A stretch of 64,000 bases of DNA, from the NCBI RefSeq assembly GCF_037911585.1, contig NZ_JBAJNS010000001.1, forward strand, positions 500,001 through 564,000, written 5' to 3'. The position numbers and the translations under genes were made by a program. The notes below the pieces were generated by a model. It worked only from the letters and a program-made list of their open reading frames with translations, searched no databases and was not told the origin of the DNA. Positions 6,935 to 14,631 of the stretch are shown in pieces (position 1 is the first letter of the stretch; every line of letters begins with the position of its first letter). This DNA comes from Streptomyces sp. GSL17-111 (GTDB taxonomy: Bacteria > Actinomycetota > Actinomycetes > Streptomycetales > Streptomycetaceae).

Positions 6935-9388
6935 TCAGCGGCGCCGCAGCGCCAACTCGAACCACACCGTCTTACCCCGTCCGGTGCGGCTCGTACCCCA
7001 CCGGGTGGCGAGCCGGCTCACGACCCGCAGGCCCCGTCCGGCGGCGGCGTCCGGTCGTGCGCTGAGGAGTTGGGGCAGGGCCGGGTCCTCGTCGGAGACC
7101 TCGCACAGCAGGGCGTCCCCGCGCACCAGGCGCACCTCGACGCCGGCGGTGCCCGCGTGCTGCACCGCGTTGGTGACCAGCTCGCTCACGAGCAGTTCGG
7201 CGGTCGCACCGAGGTCCTCGTGCCCCCACCCGGCGAGCTGAGCGCGGACGAAGGCGCGGGCCCGGCCGGGCGCGCGGACGTCGGCGGCGAGGGTGTGGGC
7301 CGCCGTGTCGTCGCCGTCGATGCCGTTGAGCCGCGCCATGAGGAGGGCCACGTCGTCCTTGCGCCCGTCGCGCTCGGCCGCCGCCGCGGCCGCCAGGGTG
7401 CGGATGATCGTGTCGCAGGCGTCGTCCATGGACGCGGCCGGGTGGGCCGCCGACTCGCACAGGGCGGCCAGCCCGGTGCCGATGTCCTGACCGCGCACCT
7501 CGACCAGTCCGTCGGTGCACATGACCAGCCGGTCGCCGGGTGCGACGGGGACCTCGGCCGTCTCGAAGGCCACGCCCCCGACGCCGATGGGCGCGCCGGT
7601 CGGCAGCTCCAGGAGTTCGCTGCGGCCGTCGGCCGCGTGCACCAGGACGGGCGGGATGTGCCCGGCGTTGGCGATGAGCAGCCGGGAGCGGATCGGGTCG
7701 TACACGGCGTACAGGCAGGTGGCGAGGTAGCTGTCGCCGAGCCGCTGGGCCAGGTCGTCGAGGCTGCGCAGGAGCTGGGCCGGCTCCAGGTCCAGGCCCG
7801 CCATCGTCTGTACGGCGGTACGCAACTGGCCCATCATCGCGGCCGAGTTCAGCCCGTGCCCCATGACGTCGCCGACCACGAGGGCGGTACGGGAGCCGGG
7901 GAGCTGGATCGTGTCGAACCAGTCGCCGCCGACCCGGCCGAGGCGGGTGCCGGGCAGGTAGCGCGTGGCCGTGTCGCAGCCGGGCATGCGGGCGGCGATC
8001 CGCGGCAGCATGCTGTCCTGGAGGGTGTCGGCGACGTTCTCCTGGTAGGTGTACATGCGGGCGTTGTCCAGCACCAGACCGGCGCGGGCGGCGAGTTCGG
8101 CACCGGTCACGCGGTCCATGTCGTTGAACTCCGGGCGCTCCCGGTGGCGCAGCAGGATCATGAAGCCGAGCACGACGTTGCGCGCCTTCAGCGGCACGAC
8201 GAGCATCGAACGGTGGGTGATGAGCGGGCGGATGTCCCGTTTCTCGAACTGCGAGGCGATGGCGTGGCCCATCTCCTCGGTGATGCGCGGCACCAGGACC
8301 GGCTCCCCGGTGGTCATGCACTGGAAGAAGGGCGTGTGCGCGGGGAAGGGCATGGACTCGCCGACGGGGACGACGTCCTCCCAACGCCCCGGCTCGTCGG
8401 TGTGCTCCAGCGCGACGCGGTGCCACAGCGTCGTGGTGTCCGGGACGCCGTCGGGGAAGCCCTCACCGGCCACGACCTGCTCCCGCAGGTAGGTTCCGGC
8501 GACGTCGGTGAAGCGCGGGACGACGGCCGCGCTCACCTCCTGGATCGTCCGCGCGAGGTCCAGCGAGGTGCCGATGCGGCCGCTGACCTCGTTGAGGAAC
8601 TCCAGGCGCTCGCGGACGGCGGCGTGTTCGAGGTCCGACTCCAGTTCGGCGGCGGCCGCTTCGGCGGCCTTCGGGTCGATGTCGGCCTCCGCCGCCGCGC
8701 GGATCAGCCGGGCACGGCGGGCGACGCGCCGTGCCACGCCCCAGTCGGGTGTGACGGGCACACGCTCGTGCCGGCTGACCTCCAGCACCGGGTAGCCGAG
8801 CTCCAGGACCTGGGAGACCACCCGGGCGCTCTCCTGCGGGCTCATGCTCGGCAGGATCTCGGGCAGCCGGGCGGCGAGCCGGTCGGCCCCGGGGAAGTCG
8901 GTGTGCAGGGCGAGCCCGGGCGCGATGCGCCGCTCCTCCTCGTCGGAGGCGGTCAGGCCCTCGGTACCGGTGGCCAGCACCAGCAGCCGTTCCGGACCGG
9001 GGCCGACCAGGGGGTAGGCCCACCACAGGACGTCGCCGGGGTCACCCGCCCCGGAGCCGCCGGCCCGGCCGGTCGTCGCGTACCCGACGGCGTCGCCGCG
9101 CAGCCCGGCCTCCCAGCCCGGATCGCCGAACGCGCCCGAGACCGGCATGAGTTCGGCCGCCGGACGGCCCACCGCCTCCTCCCGGGACGGGCCGAAGAGC
9201 CGGCGCGCGCCGGTGCTCCAGTGCGTGATGGCGCCCTGCCGGTCCACGACCACGACGGCCAGCGGGATGCGCCCCTGGGCTTCGGGCCCGTCGGAGTTCA
9301 CCGACGGATCCGACGCCGTCGAGGCACCGGGCCCCTCGCGGGCAGGGCCGCCCGACGGGGCCGCGGTGCTCGGCTGCTCGTGCTCCAT
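6935..9388 (-). CDS. Multi-domain PP2C/SpoIIE phosphatase with PAS, GAF and anti-sigma-type ATPase domains
   Basis: 817 residues. Order: a PAS-like segment (about 40-150, LAVVVVDRQGAITHWSTGARRLFG); a linker of about 100 residues; a GAF domain (about 270-430, opening EFLNEVSGRIGTSLDLARTIQEV); a SpoIIE/PP2C domain (about 460-670, with GGDWFD, VVGDVMGHGLNSAA and NAGHIPPVL); and a C-terminal HATPase_c of the RsbW type (about 690-817, with LLVSELVTNAVQHAG). Streptomycetes hold dozens of these. They dephosphorylate anti-anti-sigma factors and may bind them through the kinase-like domain. No STAS or RsbW partner lies nearby, so the target is unknown. A palindrome (9417-9428) lies just upstream of the ATG. 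Confidence 0.92.
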   Translation of the reverse strand: MEHEQPSTAAPSGGPAREGPGASTASDPSVNSDGPEAQGRIPLAVVVVDRQGAITHWSTGARRLFGPSREEAVGRPAAELMPVSGAFGDPGWEAGLRGDAVGYATTGRAGGSGAGDPGDVLWWAYPLVGPGPERLLVLATGTEGLTASDEEERRIAPGLALHTDFPGADRLAARLPEILPSMSPQESARVVSQVLELGYPVLEVSRHERVPVTPDWGVARRVARRARLIRAAAEADIDPKAAEAAAAELESDLEHAAVRERLEFLNEVSGRIGTSLDLARTIQEVSAAVVPRFTDVAGTYLREQVVAGEGFPDGVPDTTTLWHRVALEHTDEPGRWEDVVPVGESMPFPAHTPFFQCMTTGEPVLVPRITEEMGHAIASQFEKRDIRPLITHRSMLVVPLKARNVVLGFMILLRHRERPEFNDMDRVTGAELAARAGLVLDNARMYTYQENVADTLQDSMLPRIAARMPGCDTATRYLPGTRLGRVGGDWFDTIQLPGSRTALVVGDVMGHGLNSAAMMGQLRTAVQTMAGLDLEPAQLLRSLDDLAQRLGDSYLATCLYAVYDPIRSRLLIANAGHIPPVLVHAADGRSELLELPTGAPIGVGGVAFETAEVPVAPGDRLVMCTDGLVEVRGQDIGTGLAALCESAAHPAASMDDACDTIIRTLAAAAAAERDGRKDDVALLMARLNGIDGDDTAAHTLAADVRAPGRARAFVRAQLAGWGHEDLGATAELLVSELVTNAVQHAGTAGVEVRLVRGDALLCEVSDEDPALPQLLSARPDAAAGRGLRVVSRLATRWGTSRTGRGKTVWFELALRRR

Positions 9389-9416
9389 GGGCTGCCAGTC
9401 TCCTTCCAGCGGACCC

Positions 9417-9428
9417 CTACCACGGTAG
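9417..9428. promoter_or_regulatory. Palindrome CTACC-AC-GGTAG upstream of the SpoIIE-type gene
   Basis: A 12-bp inverted repeat with 5-bp arms lies 28 bases upstream of the ATG at 9388. It matches 11 of 14 positions of the palindrome at 1114-1127 when aligned as CTACxACGGTxxAG. It may be an operator; no regulator can be assigned. Confidence 0.25.
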
Positions 9429-9494
9429 AGGCGTGGAGGTGCCGCGCGCCGGAGAATCCGGGCAAAGACCTGCTGAAACCCGGCGGGACGGCGA

Positions 9495-10349
9495 CTACGG
9501 CTTGCGCGCGACCCCGCAGTAGAACGCGACTTCCTCGGGCTGCTCGGGCTGTGCGGGCTCTCCGGTGCCGCCGGGCGCCGGGGCCACGACGGGCTCCGGC
9601 CGCCAGCGGGAACAGGAGACGACGCCCGGCTCCAGCAGTTCCAGGCCCTCGAAGAAGCCGGCGATCTGCTCGGGGGTGCGCTGCTTGAGCTTCGGGGTTC
9701 CCACCGAGTTCCAGAACCTGACGGCCTCGTCGACGTCCTCGAAGCCCGGCGCCGTGATCGTGTGCGACAGCAGGAGGTGGCTGCCGGAGGGCACGGCGTC
9801 CATGACGTGGCGCACGATGCGGTACGCCTCGTCGGTGTCGTCGACGAACATGGCCACCCCCAGCAGGATCACCGCCACCGGCCGGGAGAAGTCGAGGGTC
9901 TTCGCGGCCTGTTCGAGGATGGCGCCGGGGTCGTGCAGGTCGGCGTCGATGTAGTCGGTGACGCCCTCGGGGGTGCTGGTGAGCAGGGCGCGCGCGTGGG
10001 TGAGGACGAGCGGGTCGTTGTCGACGTAGACGATGCGGGAGTCCGGCGCGACGCGCTGGGCGACCTCGTGGGTGTTGTCGGCGGTCGGCAGCCCGGTGCC
10101 GATGTCCAGGAACTGCCGGATGCCCACCTCACCGGTCAGGTGCCGCACGGCGCGGCCGAGCAGCGCCCGGTCGGCCCTGGCGTACTCCAGGATCCCGGGG
10201 TGCAGGCGGTGGATCTCGTCCCCGGCGGACCGGTCGACCTCGTAGTTGTCCTTGCCGCCCAGCCAGTAGTTCCACATCCGCGCCGAGTGGGGCACGTTGC
10301 TGTCGATCCGCGGCACACCGGGCTGGGCTGCGGTCGCGTCGTGGGTCAT
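9495..10349 (-). CDS. DUF574/Methyltransf_19 family SAM-dependent methyltransferase
   Basis: 284 residues with the hallmarks of the large streptomycete DUF574 family: ARMWNYWLGGKDNYEVDR near residues 24-41, the SAM loop FLDIGTGLPTADNTHEVAQ, then VYVDNDPLVLTHARALL. Its C-terminal half also carries the family pattern (MDAVPSGSHLLLSHT, then a Phe-rich segment). Members are numerous in Streptomyces, usually single genes of unknown substrate. The ATG at 10349 has ACGGAGTTCCC upstream. It is downstream of the SRPBCC gene on the same strand with a 110-base gap, so it probably has its own promoter. Confidence 0.9.
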   Translation of the reverse strand: MTHDATAAQPGVPRIDSNVPHSARMWNYWLGGKDNYEVDRSAGDEIHRLHPGILEYARADRALLGRAVRHLTGEVGIRQFLDIGTGLPTADNTHEVAQRVAPDSRIVYVDNDPLVLTHARALLTSTPEGVTDYIDADLHDPGAILEQAAKTLDFSRPVAVILLGVAMFVDDTDEAYRIVRHVMDAVPSGSHLLLSHTITAPGFEDVDEAVRFWNSVGTPKLKQRTPEQIAGFFEGLELLEPGVVSCSRWRPEPVVAPAPGGTGEPAQPEQPEEVAFYCGVARKP

Positions 10350-10459
10350 GGGAACTCCGTGTCTGGGGCGGGGAGGTGGAAGGTCCCAATCTAGAGGGGC
10401 GCGGCCCGTCGCACGAGCCCCGGGAGGGTCCTGCCCCTCGCCACCGCCGGACCGCGCGG

Positions 10460-10912
10460 TCAGGCCCGGGCGCGGACGACGCCGTCCAGGCGCGCGAGGA
10501 GCTCGTCGTAGATGCGGCCGAGGCCCTTGGGGGCGAAGGTCTTCTCGAAGAACCCGCCGATGCCGCCGGCTCCCTGCCAGGTCGTCTCGACGGTGACGCG
10601 GCTGCTGCCCGTGGTCGCCCCCGGGGTGACGGTCCAGGTGGTGACCATGGACGAGTTGCGGTCACGCTCGGTGAGCCGTCCGGCGGAGGGCTCGTCGACC
10701 TCCAGCAGGCAGTCGCGGACCCGCTTGCTGGTCGCCTGGAGCCTCCAGTGCACGAGCGTGCCCGCGCCGGTGCCGCCCTCGCGCACCTCGTACTCGCCGA
10801 AGTGCTCGGTGAGGACGCGCTCACGGGTGCCGGCGTAGTCGGCGAGGGCTTCGAACACCGTGTTCGGGTCCGCCGCGATCTCGCGCTCCCTGCTGACCTC
10901 GACCTGGGCCAT
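10460..10912 (-). CDS. SRPBCC/START-fold (polyketide cyclase-like) small protein
   Basis: 150 residues. The N-terminus MAQVEVSREREIAADPNTVFEALADY is the strand-helix opening of SRPBCC proteins. VHWRLQ and TWTVTPG strands follow, with a long C-terminal helix (GRIYDELLARLDGVV). The fold forms a hydrophobic pocket; members bind lipids or act as cyclases/dehydratases, but nothing here fixes a ligand. The ATG at 10912 has GGAGGAG two to eight bases upstream. It is divergent from the radical SAM gene, sharing a region that holds the LexA-like box. Confidence 0.85.
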   Translation of the reverse strand: MAQVEVSREREIAADPNTVFEALADYAGTRERVLTEHFGEYEVREGGTGAGTLVHWRLQATSKRVRDCLLEVDEPSAGRLTERDRNSSMVTTWTVTPGATTGSSRVTVETTWQGAGGIGGFFEKTFAPKGLGRIYDELLARLDGVVRARA

Positions 10913-11015
10913 GGCTCCTCCTGGTGTCGCGTCGTGGGGTGCGCCCGGCGGATCCGGTGGACCCGGCGCACCACCGGCCATCCCACCACCCCGGGCCATG
11001 CGGGCCAAATCACGG

Positions 11016-11044
11016 TTGACACGGATGGCCCGAACAGGTGTTCT
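11016..11044 (+). promoter_or_regulatory. Promoter of the radical SAM gene
   Basis: TTGACA (11016-11021), 17 bases, then TGTTCT (11039-11044): a consensus -35 with a weak -10. The LexA-like box at 11032-11043 covers the spacer end and the -10, an ideal repressor position. The ATG follows at 11099. Confidence 0.55.
11032..11043. promoter_or_regulatory. LexA-like SOS box GAACAGGTGTTC
   Basis: GAAC-N4-GTTC matches the actinobacterial/Bacillus-type SOS box core. It overlaps the -10 of the promoter for the Rv2578c-type gene. From memory, the mycobacterial homologue is among LexA-regulated genes, which fits, but that was not checked here. Confidence 0.65.
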
Positions 11045-11098
11045 ATTCTCGAAGCGGGGGGGGCGACCGAGGCCGGGGGCGAGCACGAGGAGGCAGTC

Positions 11099-12130
11099 AT
11101 GCGCTGGGACCACCTGGGCGGGGACGGCTCCGCCGCCCTGTTCGGCACGGACGCCGTCGTCACCCGCACCGTCGACACCCCCGAGTTCCGGGGCGTCACC
11201 TTCCACGAGGTCCGCGCCCGGTCGATCCTCAACCGGGTGCCCGGCGCCTCCCGGATGCCGTTCGACTGGACGGTGAACCCCTACCGGGGGTGCACCCACG
11301 CCTGCGTCTACTGCTTCGCCCGCACGACGCACAGCTACCTCGACCTGGACACCGGGCGGGACTTCGACTCCCAGATCGTCGTCAAGACGAACGCCCCCGA
11401 ACTGCTGCGGCGCGAGCTGGCCTCCGCCCGGTGGCGCGGCGAGCACATCGCCATGGGCACCAACGTCGACTGCTACCAGCGGGCGGAGGGCCGCTACCGG
11501 CTGATGCCGGGCATCCTCACCGCCCTGCGGGACTTCGCCAACCCGTTCTCCATCCTCACCAAGGGCACCCTCATCCTGCGCGACCTGGACCTGCTGCGTT
11601 CGGCGGCGGCCGTGACGGAGGTCGGCGTCGCGGTGTCGGTGGGCTTCACCGACGAGGAGCTGTGGCACACGGTCGAACCGGGCACCCCGGCCCCCGAGCG
11701 TCGACTCGACGTCGTCCGCACGCTCAGCGGGCACGGCATCGGGGTGGGGGTGCTGATGGCACCGGTGATCCCGTTCCTGGGCGACTCGCCGGCGCAACTG
11801 CGGGCGACCGTGCGGGCCGTCGCCGCCGCCGGGGCCACGTCCGTCACACCGCTCACCCTGCACCTGCGCCCGGGGGCGCGGGAGTGGTTCACGGCCTGGC
11901 TCGCCCGCCACCACCCGCAGCTCGTGCGCCCCTACGAGAACCTGTACGCGGAGGGGCCCTACGCGCCCACCTGGTACCAGCGCCGGATCACCGGCCAGGT
12001 GCACGAGCTGGCCGCCGAGTACGGCATCGGCCCCTCCCGGGCGGGCGCGGCCCGGCGGCTGCCGCCCACCGGTGAGCCCCCGCCGGGCTCCGCGCGGGAG
12101 GACGGGGGCGTCCAGCTGACGTTGCTGTGA
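11099..12130 (+). CDS. Rv2578c family radical SAM protein
   Basis: 343 residues. The 4Fe-4S cysteines are in NPYRGCTHACVYCFAR (C-x3-C-x2-C, about residues 62-70), the pattern of SPL/Rv2578c-like radical SAM enzymes. A TIM-barrel-like body follows (TNVDCYQRAEGRYRLMPGIL, KGTLILRDLDLL, VSVGFTDEELW), then a C-terminal region ending QLTLL. The family resembles spore photoproduct lyase in its cluster motif, but its reaction is unknown. The ATG at 11099 has GAGGAGG about six bases upstream; the open frame before it is not coding. The SOS box in its promoter suggests DNA-damage induction, hence a possible repair or tolerance role. Confidence 0.88.
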   Translation: MRWDHLGGDGSAALFGTDAVVTRTVDTPEFRGVTFHEVRARSILNRVPGASRMPFDWTVNPYRGCTHACVYCFARTTHSYLDLDTGRDFDSQIVVKTNAPELLRRELASARWRGEHIAMGTNVDCYQRAEGRYRLMPGILTALRDFANPFSILTKGTLILRDLDLLRSAAAVTEVGVAVSVGFTDEELWHTVEPGTPAPERRLDVVRTLSGHGIGVGVLMAPVIPFLGDSPAQLRATVRAVAAAGATSVTPLTLHLRPGAREWFTAWLARHHPQLVRPYENLYAEGPYAPTWYQRRITGQVHELAAEYGIGPSRAGAARRLPPTGEPPPGSAREDGGVQLTLL

Positions 12131-12306
12131 GGCGGACGGACCCGGCCGGGGCACATGCCAGCCGGATATGCGGCGCGGACTATATCCCGTGCGCGGCGAT
12201 TGCGGAGCAGTACCGCCGAAATCGCCCGAACGAGTGGCACGAAGCGTAACTTCACCCTCACGTCCGGTGCCAATCCCGGTGCCGGAATCCGGGGAGGAAT
12301 GCTGGC

Positions 12307-12735
12307 GTGTCCGGAATCGACGAGTGCCTGCTCGCGGCGATGGGACTGTCCGGTGCGCGTGGGGCGGCCGTGGTCGACTGGACCAGCGGGCTCGCCCTGG
12401 GCACGATCGGCTCCGCCGTGTCCGGCGACCACGAGGTGACGGCGGCCGACACCGCCGAGCTGGCCCGGACGGCCGCCGAGCAGGTGACGCTCGCCGAGGC
12501 GGCTCCCGGCGGCCCGCCGGCGGCGGCCGGCCCACCCGACGCGTCCACCCCTCCCGAGCCGGCCGTCGAGGACCTCATCATCACCACCCGCGACGGCTAC
12601 CACCTGCTGCGCTTCGTGGAGACGGCCTTCGACAGCAGTGTCTTCCTGCACCTGTGGCTGGACCGGCGGGACGGCAACCTCGCCCTGGCCCGCATCCGGT
12701 TGGCCGAGCTGGCGCGTGAGCTGGTGCTGAGCTGA
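12307..12735 (+). CDS. Roadblock/LC7 (MglB-like) protein A
   Basis: 142 residues. Roadblock signature segments: GARGAAVVDWTSGLALGTIG at the start, and EDLIITTRDGYHLLRFVE with FLHLWLDRRDGNLALARIRL at the end. Between them is an extra Pro/Ala-rich loop (about residues 65-85) absent from its paralogue at 14041. Roadblock dimers usually act as GAPs or scaffolds for small Ras-like GTPases. No GTPase is in the cluster. The GTG at 12307 has GGGAGG upstream. The next gene starts two bases after the stop, so they form one operon. The 176 bases before it hold no clear promoter consensus to my eye. Confidence 0.85.
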   Translation: MSGIDECLLAAMGLSGARGAAVVDWTSGLALGTIGSAVSGDHEVTAADTAELARTAAEQVTLAEAAPGGPPAAAGPPDASTPPEPAVEDLIITTRDGYHLLRFVETAFDSSVFLHLWLDRRDGNLALARIRLAELARELVLS

Positions 12736-12737
12736 CC

Positions 12738-13511
12738 ATGGCGACCGCTCTCGACCACCTCCTGACACACCTGGCCGACGAGGCCGCAACCGGCGCGCTC
12801 GTCGGGCCCGCCGGCACCCTGTACCTCCTCGACGGCGCCGTGGCCCACGCCGAGTGCACGGGGGCCCCCGACGTGGGCACCCTGCTCGTGCGGGCCGGTC
12901 GCCTGGACGCCGCCGTCTGGCGGGACGCGCACGACGGCGGCGCCCGGTCGCTCCTGGAGCACGGCCACCTGACGCGGGGCGAGTTGGAGATCTGCCACCT
13001 GGGAGCGCTCCACGACGCCGCCTACCTCCTGCGGTCCCACCCCGAGGGGCCCGTCCGCTTCGACCACGGGGTCCGGCACTGGCTCGGCCCGGTGCGTTCG
13101 GCGCCGGTCGCGGCACTGGACCGGGAGATGCGGCGGCGCAGCCGGCTGCTGCGGCGGATCTGGCCGCACGACGAGGTCGACTCCGCGCCGGTCCGCCTCC
13201 GGCGGGCGGCGGAGCGGGGCCCGGCGGCGCGATGCGCCGTCACCCCCCGCCAGCTCGACCTCCTGCGGCTCGCCGACGGCCGTCGCACGCCGGCCGACCT
13301 CGCCACCGCGCTGGCCCGTCCCGCGTACCGCACGCTGCTCGACGTCCGCCGACTGGCCGCGGCCGGGCTCATCGAGACACCGCACACCTCCCCGCCGCCG
13401 CTCCCCCGGCGCCGGGCGGACGACCCGCCGCCCCCGGTGCCCACGCCGACCGACTGCCCGGACATCGCGACCCTGCGCCGCATACGTGACGCCCTGGAGG
13501 CCCTCCGTTGA
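12738..13511 (+). CDS. PATAN (DUF4388)-like plus winged-helix protein
   Basis: 257 residues. Residues 1-75 fit the PATAN/DUF4388 pattern: LDHLLTHLADEAATGALV, TLYLLDGAVAHAECTGAP, GTLLVRAGRLD. The central part (about 100-150) is Arg-rich. Residues 170-215 look like a winged helix (TPRQLDLLRLADGRRTPADLA, RRLAAAGLIE). A proline-rich linker (SPPPLPRRRADDPPPPVP) leads to a final helix. PATAN domains occur with roadblock and small-GTPase signalling in other bacteria, so a scaffold or regulator role beside the roadblock genes is inferred. The C-terminus overlaps the next gene if that gene starts at its GTG. Confidence 0.7.
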   Translation: MATALDHLLTHLADEAATGALVGPAGTLYLLDGAVAHAECTGAPDVGTLLVRAGRLDAAVWRDAHDGGARSLLEHGHLTRGELEICHLGALHDAAYLLRSHPEGPVRFDHGVRHWLGPVRSAPVAALDREMRRRSRLLRRIWPHDEVDSAPVRLRRAAERGPAARCAVTPRQLDLLRLADGRRTPADLATALARPAYRTLLDVRRLAAAGLIETPHTSPPPLPRRRADDPPPPVPTPTDCPDIATLRRIRDALEALR

Positions 13512-14010
13512 GCCCACCACCCGACCGCACCCCGTCGTCGTCCACCCCCACCGCGTCATGAGGCGTGCACTGCGCCAGCGCCCGGTGGGCGAGCGGACGC
13601 CTCCTCCCCCGCCCCCGCCGCCCGCGCCGCCCCGGCCGCCCCGCCCGGACGTCTTCGACGAACTCGTCCGACTGCGCGCCCGGCTGCCGCAGGTCACCGG
13701 TGCCCTCGCGGCGAGCGTCGACGGACTCGTGCTGGCCTCCGACACCGCGCGGGTGGATCCCGAACCGCTGGCCGCCGTCACCGCCGCCTCCCTCGGCGTC
13801 GCGGTACGGCTCGCCGACGTCACCGGGCAGGGCGGCTTCCGCGAACTCGTCGTCCGCGCCGAGGGCGGCTACGTCGCGACCTACGCGGCCGGCACCACCG
13901 CCGTCCTGACCGTGCTGGCCGAGCCGCGCAGCAACGTCGGCCGCGTCCACCTGGAGGCCCGCCGCGCGGGCGCCCGCATCGGCGCTCTTCTCGAAGACGC
14001 CGCTTCCTGA
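13486..14010 (+). CDS. Roadblock/LC7 protein B with polyproline N-terminus
   Basis: 174 residues from GTG 13486; ATG 13558 would give 150. Neither has a good ribosome site. The GTG would overlap the upstream gene by 26 bases and keeps high GC3, so it is listed. A basic, proline-rich stretch (eight prolines in a row near residues 39-46) precedes the roadblock domain: DELVRLRARLPQVTGALAASVDGLVLASD, then FRELVVRAEGGYVATYAA and TAVLTVLAEPRSNVGRVHLEARR. This branch is closer to conservon CvnB-type roadblocks than to its two neighbours, so the cluster holds two roadblock types. Confidence 0.75.
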   Translation: MTPWRPSVEPTTRPHPVVVHPHRVMRRALRQRPVGERTPPPPPPPPAPPRPPRPDVFDELVRLRARLPQVTGALAASVDGLVLASDTARVDPEPLAAVTAASLGVAVRLADVTGQGGFRELVVRAEGGYVATYAAGTTAVLTVLAEPRSNVGRVHLEARRAGARIGALLEDAAS

Positions 14011-14040
14011 CCCTCCGTCACACCACAGAAAGGACATCCC

Positions 14041-14415
14041 ATGGCGAACACCGAGACCACTCTCAAAGAGGCGATGACGACCATCGACGGCGTCGTCGGC
14101 GTCGCACTGGTCGACTACGAGAGCGGCATGGCGCTCGGCACCCTCGGCGGCGGCAAGGACCTCGACCTCAACGTCGCCGCCGCCGGGAACACCGACGTCG
14201 TGCGGGCGAAGGTGCGCACGATGGAGCACCTGGGACTCAAGGACGAGATCGAGGACATCCTCATCACGCTCGGCACGCAGTACCACCTGATCCGCCTGCT
14301 CAAGCGGCGGGACGCGGGCGGGCTGTTCCTCTACCTCGCGCTCGACCGGGGCCGGGCCAACCTCGCCATGGCACGGCACCAGCTCCGCCGCGTCGAGGCG
14401 CAGCTGGAGATCTGA
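14041..14415 (+). CDS. Roadblock/LC7 (MglB-like) protein C
   Basis: 124 residues. VVGVALVDYESGMALGTLGGG and EDILITLGTQYHLIRLL plus FLYLALDRGRANLAMARHQLRRVE align along their length with protein A at 12307, showing duplication within the operon. It lacks the Pro/Ala loop and is the most canonical of the three. The ATG at 14041 has AGAAAGGA upstream. A perfect-looking terminator follows at 14457, closing the four-gene operon. The function is unknown; GTPase co-regulation or a homodimeric scaffold are the family-based options. Confidence 0.87.
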   Translation: MANTETTLKEAMTTIDGVVGVALVDYESGMALGTLGGGKDLDLNVAAAGNTDVVRAKVRTMEHLGLKDEIEDILITLGTQYHLIRLLKRRDAGGLFLYLALDRGRANLAMARHQLRRVEAQLEI

Positions 14416-14456
14416 CGGCCCGTAGGCGACCCGGCCGGACGGCCGTCGCACCGCGC

Positions 14457-14489
14457 GAGGACCTCCGCACCGGCGGTGCGGGGGTCCTC
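14457..14489 (+). terminator. Terminator of the roadblock operon
   Basis: GAGGACCTCCGCACC (14457-14471), loop GGC, then GGTGCGGGGGTCCTC (14475-14489): a 15-bp stem with one T-G wobble. Confidence 0.8.
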
Positions 14490-14546
14490 GTGCCGTCTCC
14501 GCCCCTGTGTGCACCATCCCTTCAAGAAGTCGACGTGCCAGGGGCG

Positions 14547-14575
14547 TTGACGGCCCCCCTGCGTCCATCTATAAA
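14547..14575 (+). promoter_or_regulatory. Promoter of the GH16 glucanase
   Basis: TTGACG (14547-14552), a 17-base spacer and TATAAA (14570-14575) form a near-consensus housekeeping promoter, predicting transcription from about 14582, inside the operator. Confidence 0.75.
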
Positions 14576-14580
14576 ACTGC

Positions 14581-14592
14581 GAGAGCGCTCTC
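14581..14592. promoter_or_regulatory. LacI-type operator GAGAGCGCTCTC at the glucanase start site
   Basis: A perfect 12-bp palindrome with the GAGCGCTC centre typical of LacI-family sugar repressors in actinomycetes. The known CebR/CelR site is TGGGAGCGCTCCCA, which differs at the third arm base. It sits at about +1, the position for repression of the GH16 gene until an oligosaccharide inducer appears. No LacI gene is in the window. Confidence 0.7.
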
Positions 14593-14631
14593 AGCCTTGT
14601 GCTTCCCCCCACCCAGGAGGTGCTCTCCTTC

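Noticed and set aside
6773-9688. A 971-codon plus-strand frame opposite the SpoIIE-type gene
   Set aside because: No recognisable domain, and it mirrors the codons of a clear PAS-GAF-SpoIIE-ATPase protein.
11016-11049. TTGACA with TATTCT (11044-11049) as the radical SAM promoter
   Set aside because: The spacer would be 22 bases; TGTTCT at 17 bases is the better pairing.
12225-12245. TGGCAC before the roadblock operon as a sigma-54 promoter
   Set aside because: No matching TTGC element at the right spacing, and streptomycetes lack sigma-54 as far as known. It also lacks the GTGYC half of the ccrA/aceB motif.
13508-13510. TTG at 13508 as the start of roadblock protein B
   Set aside because: It is out of frame with the roadblock coding sequence.
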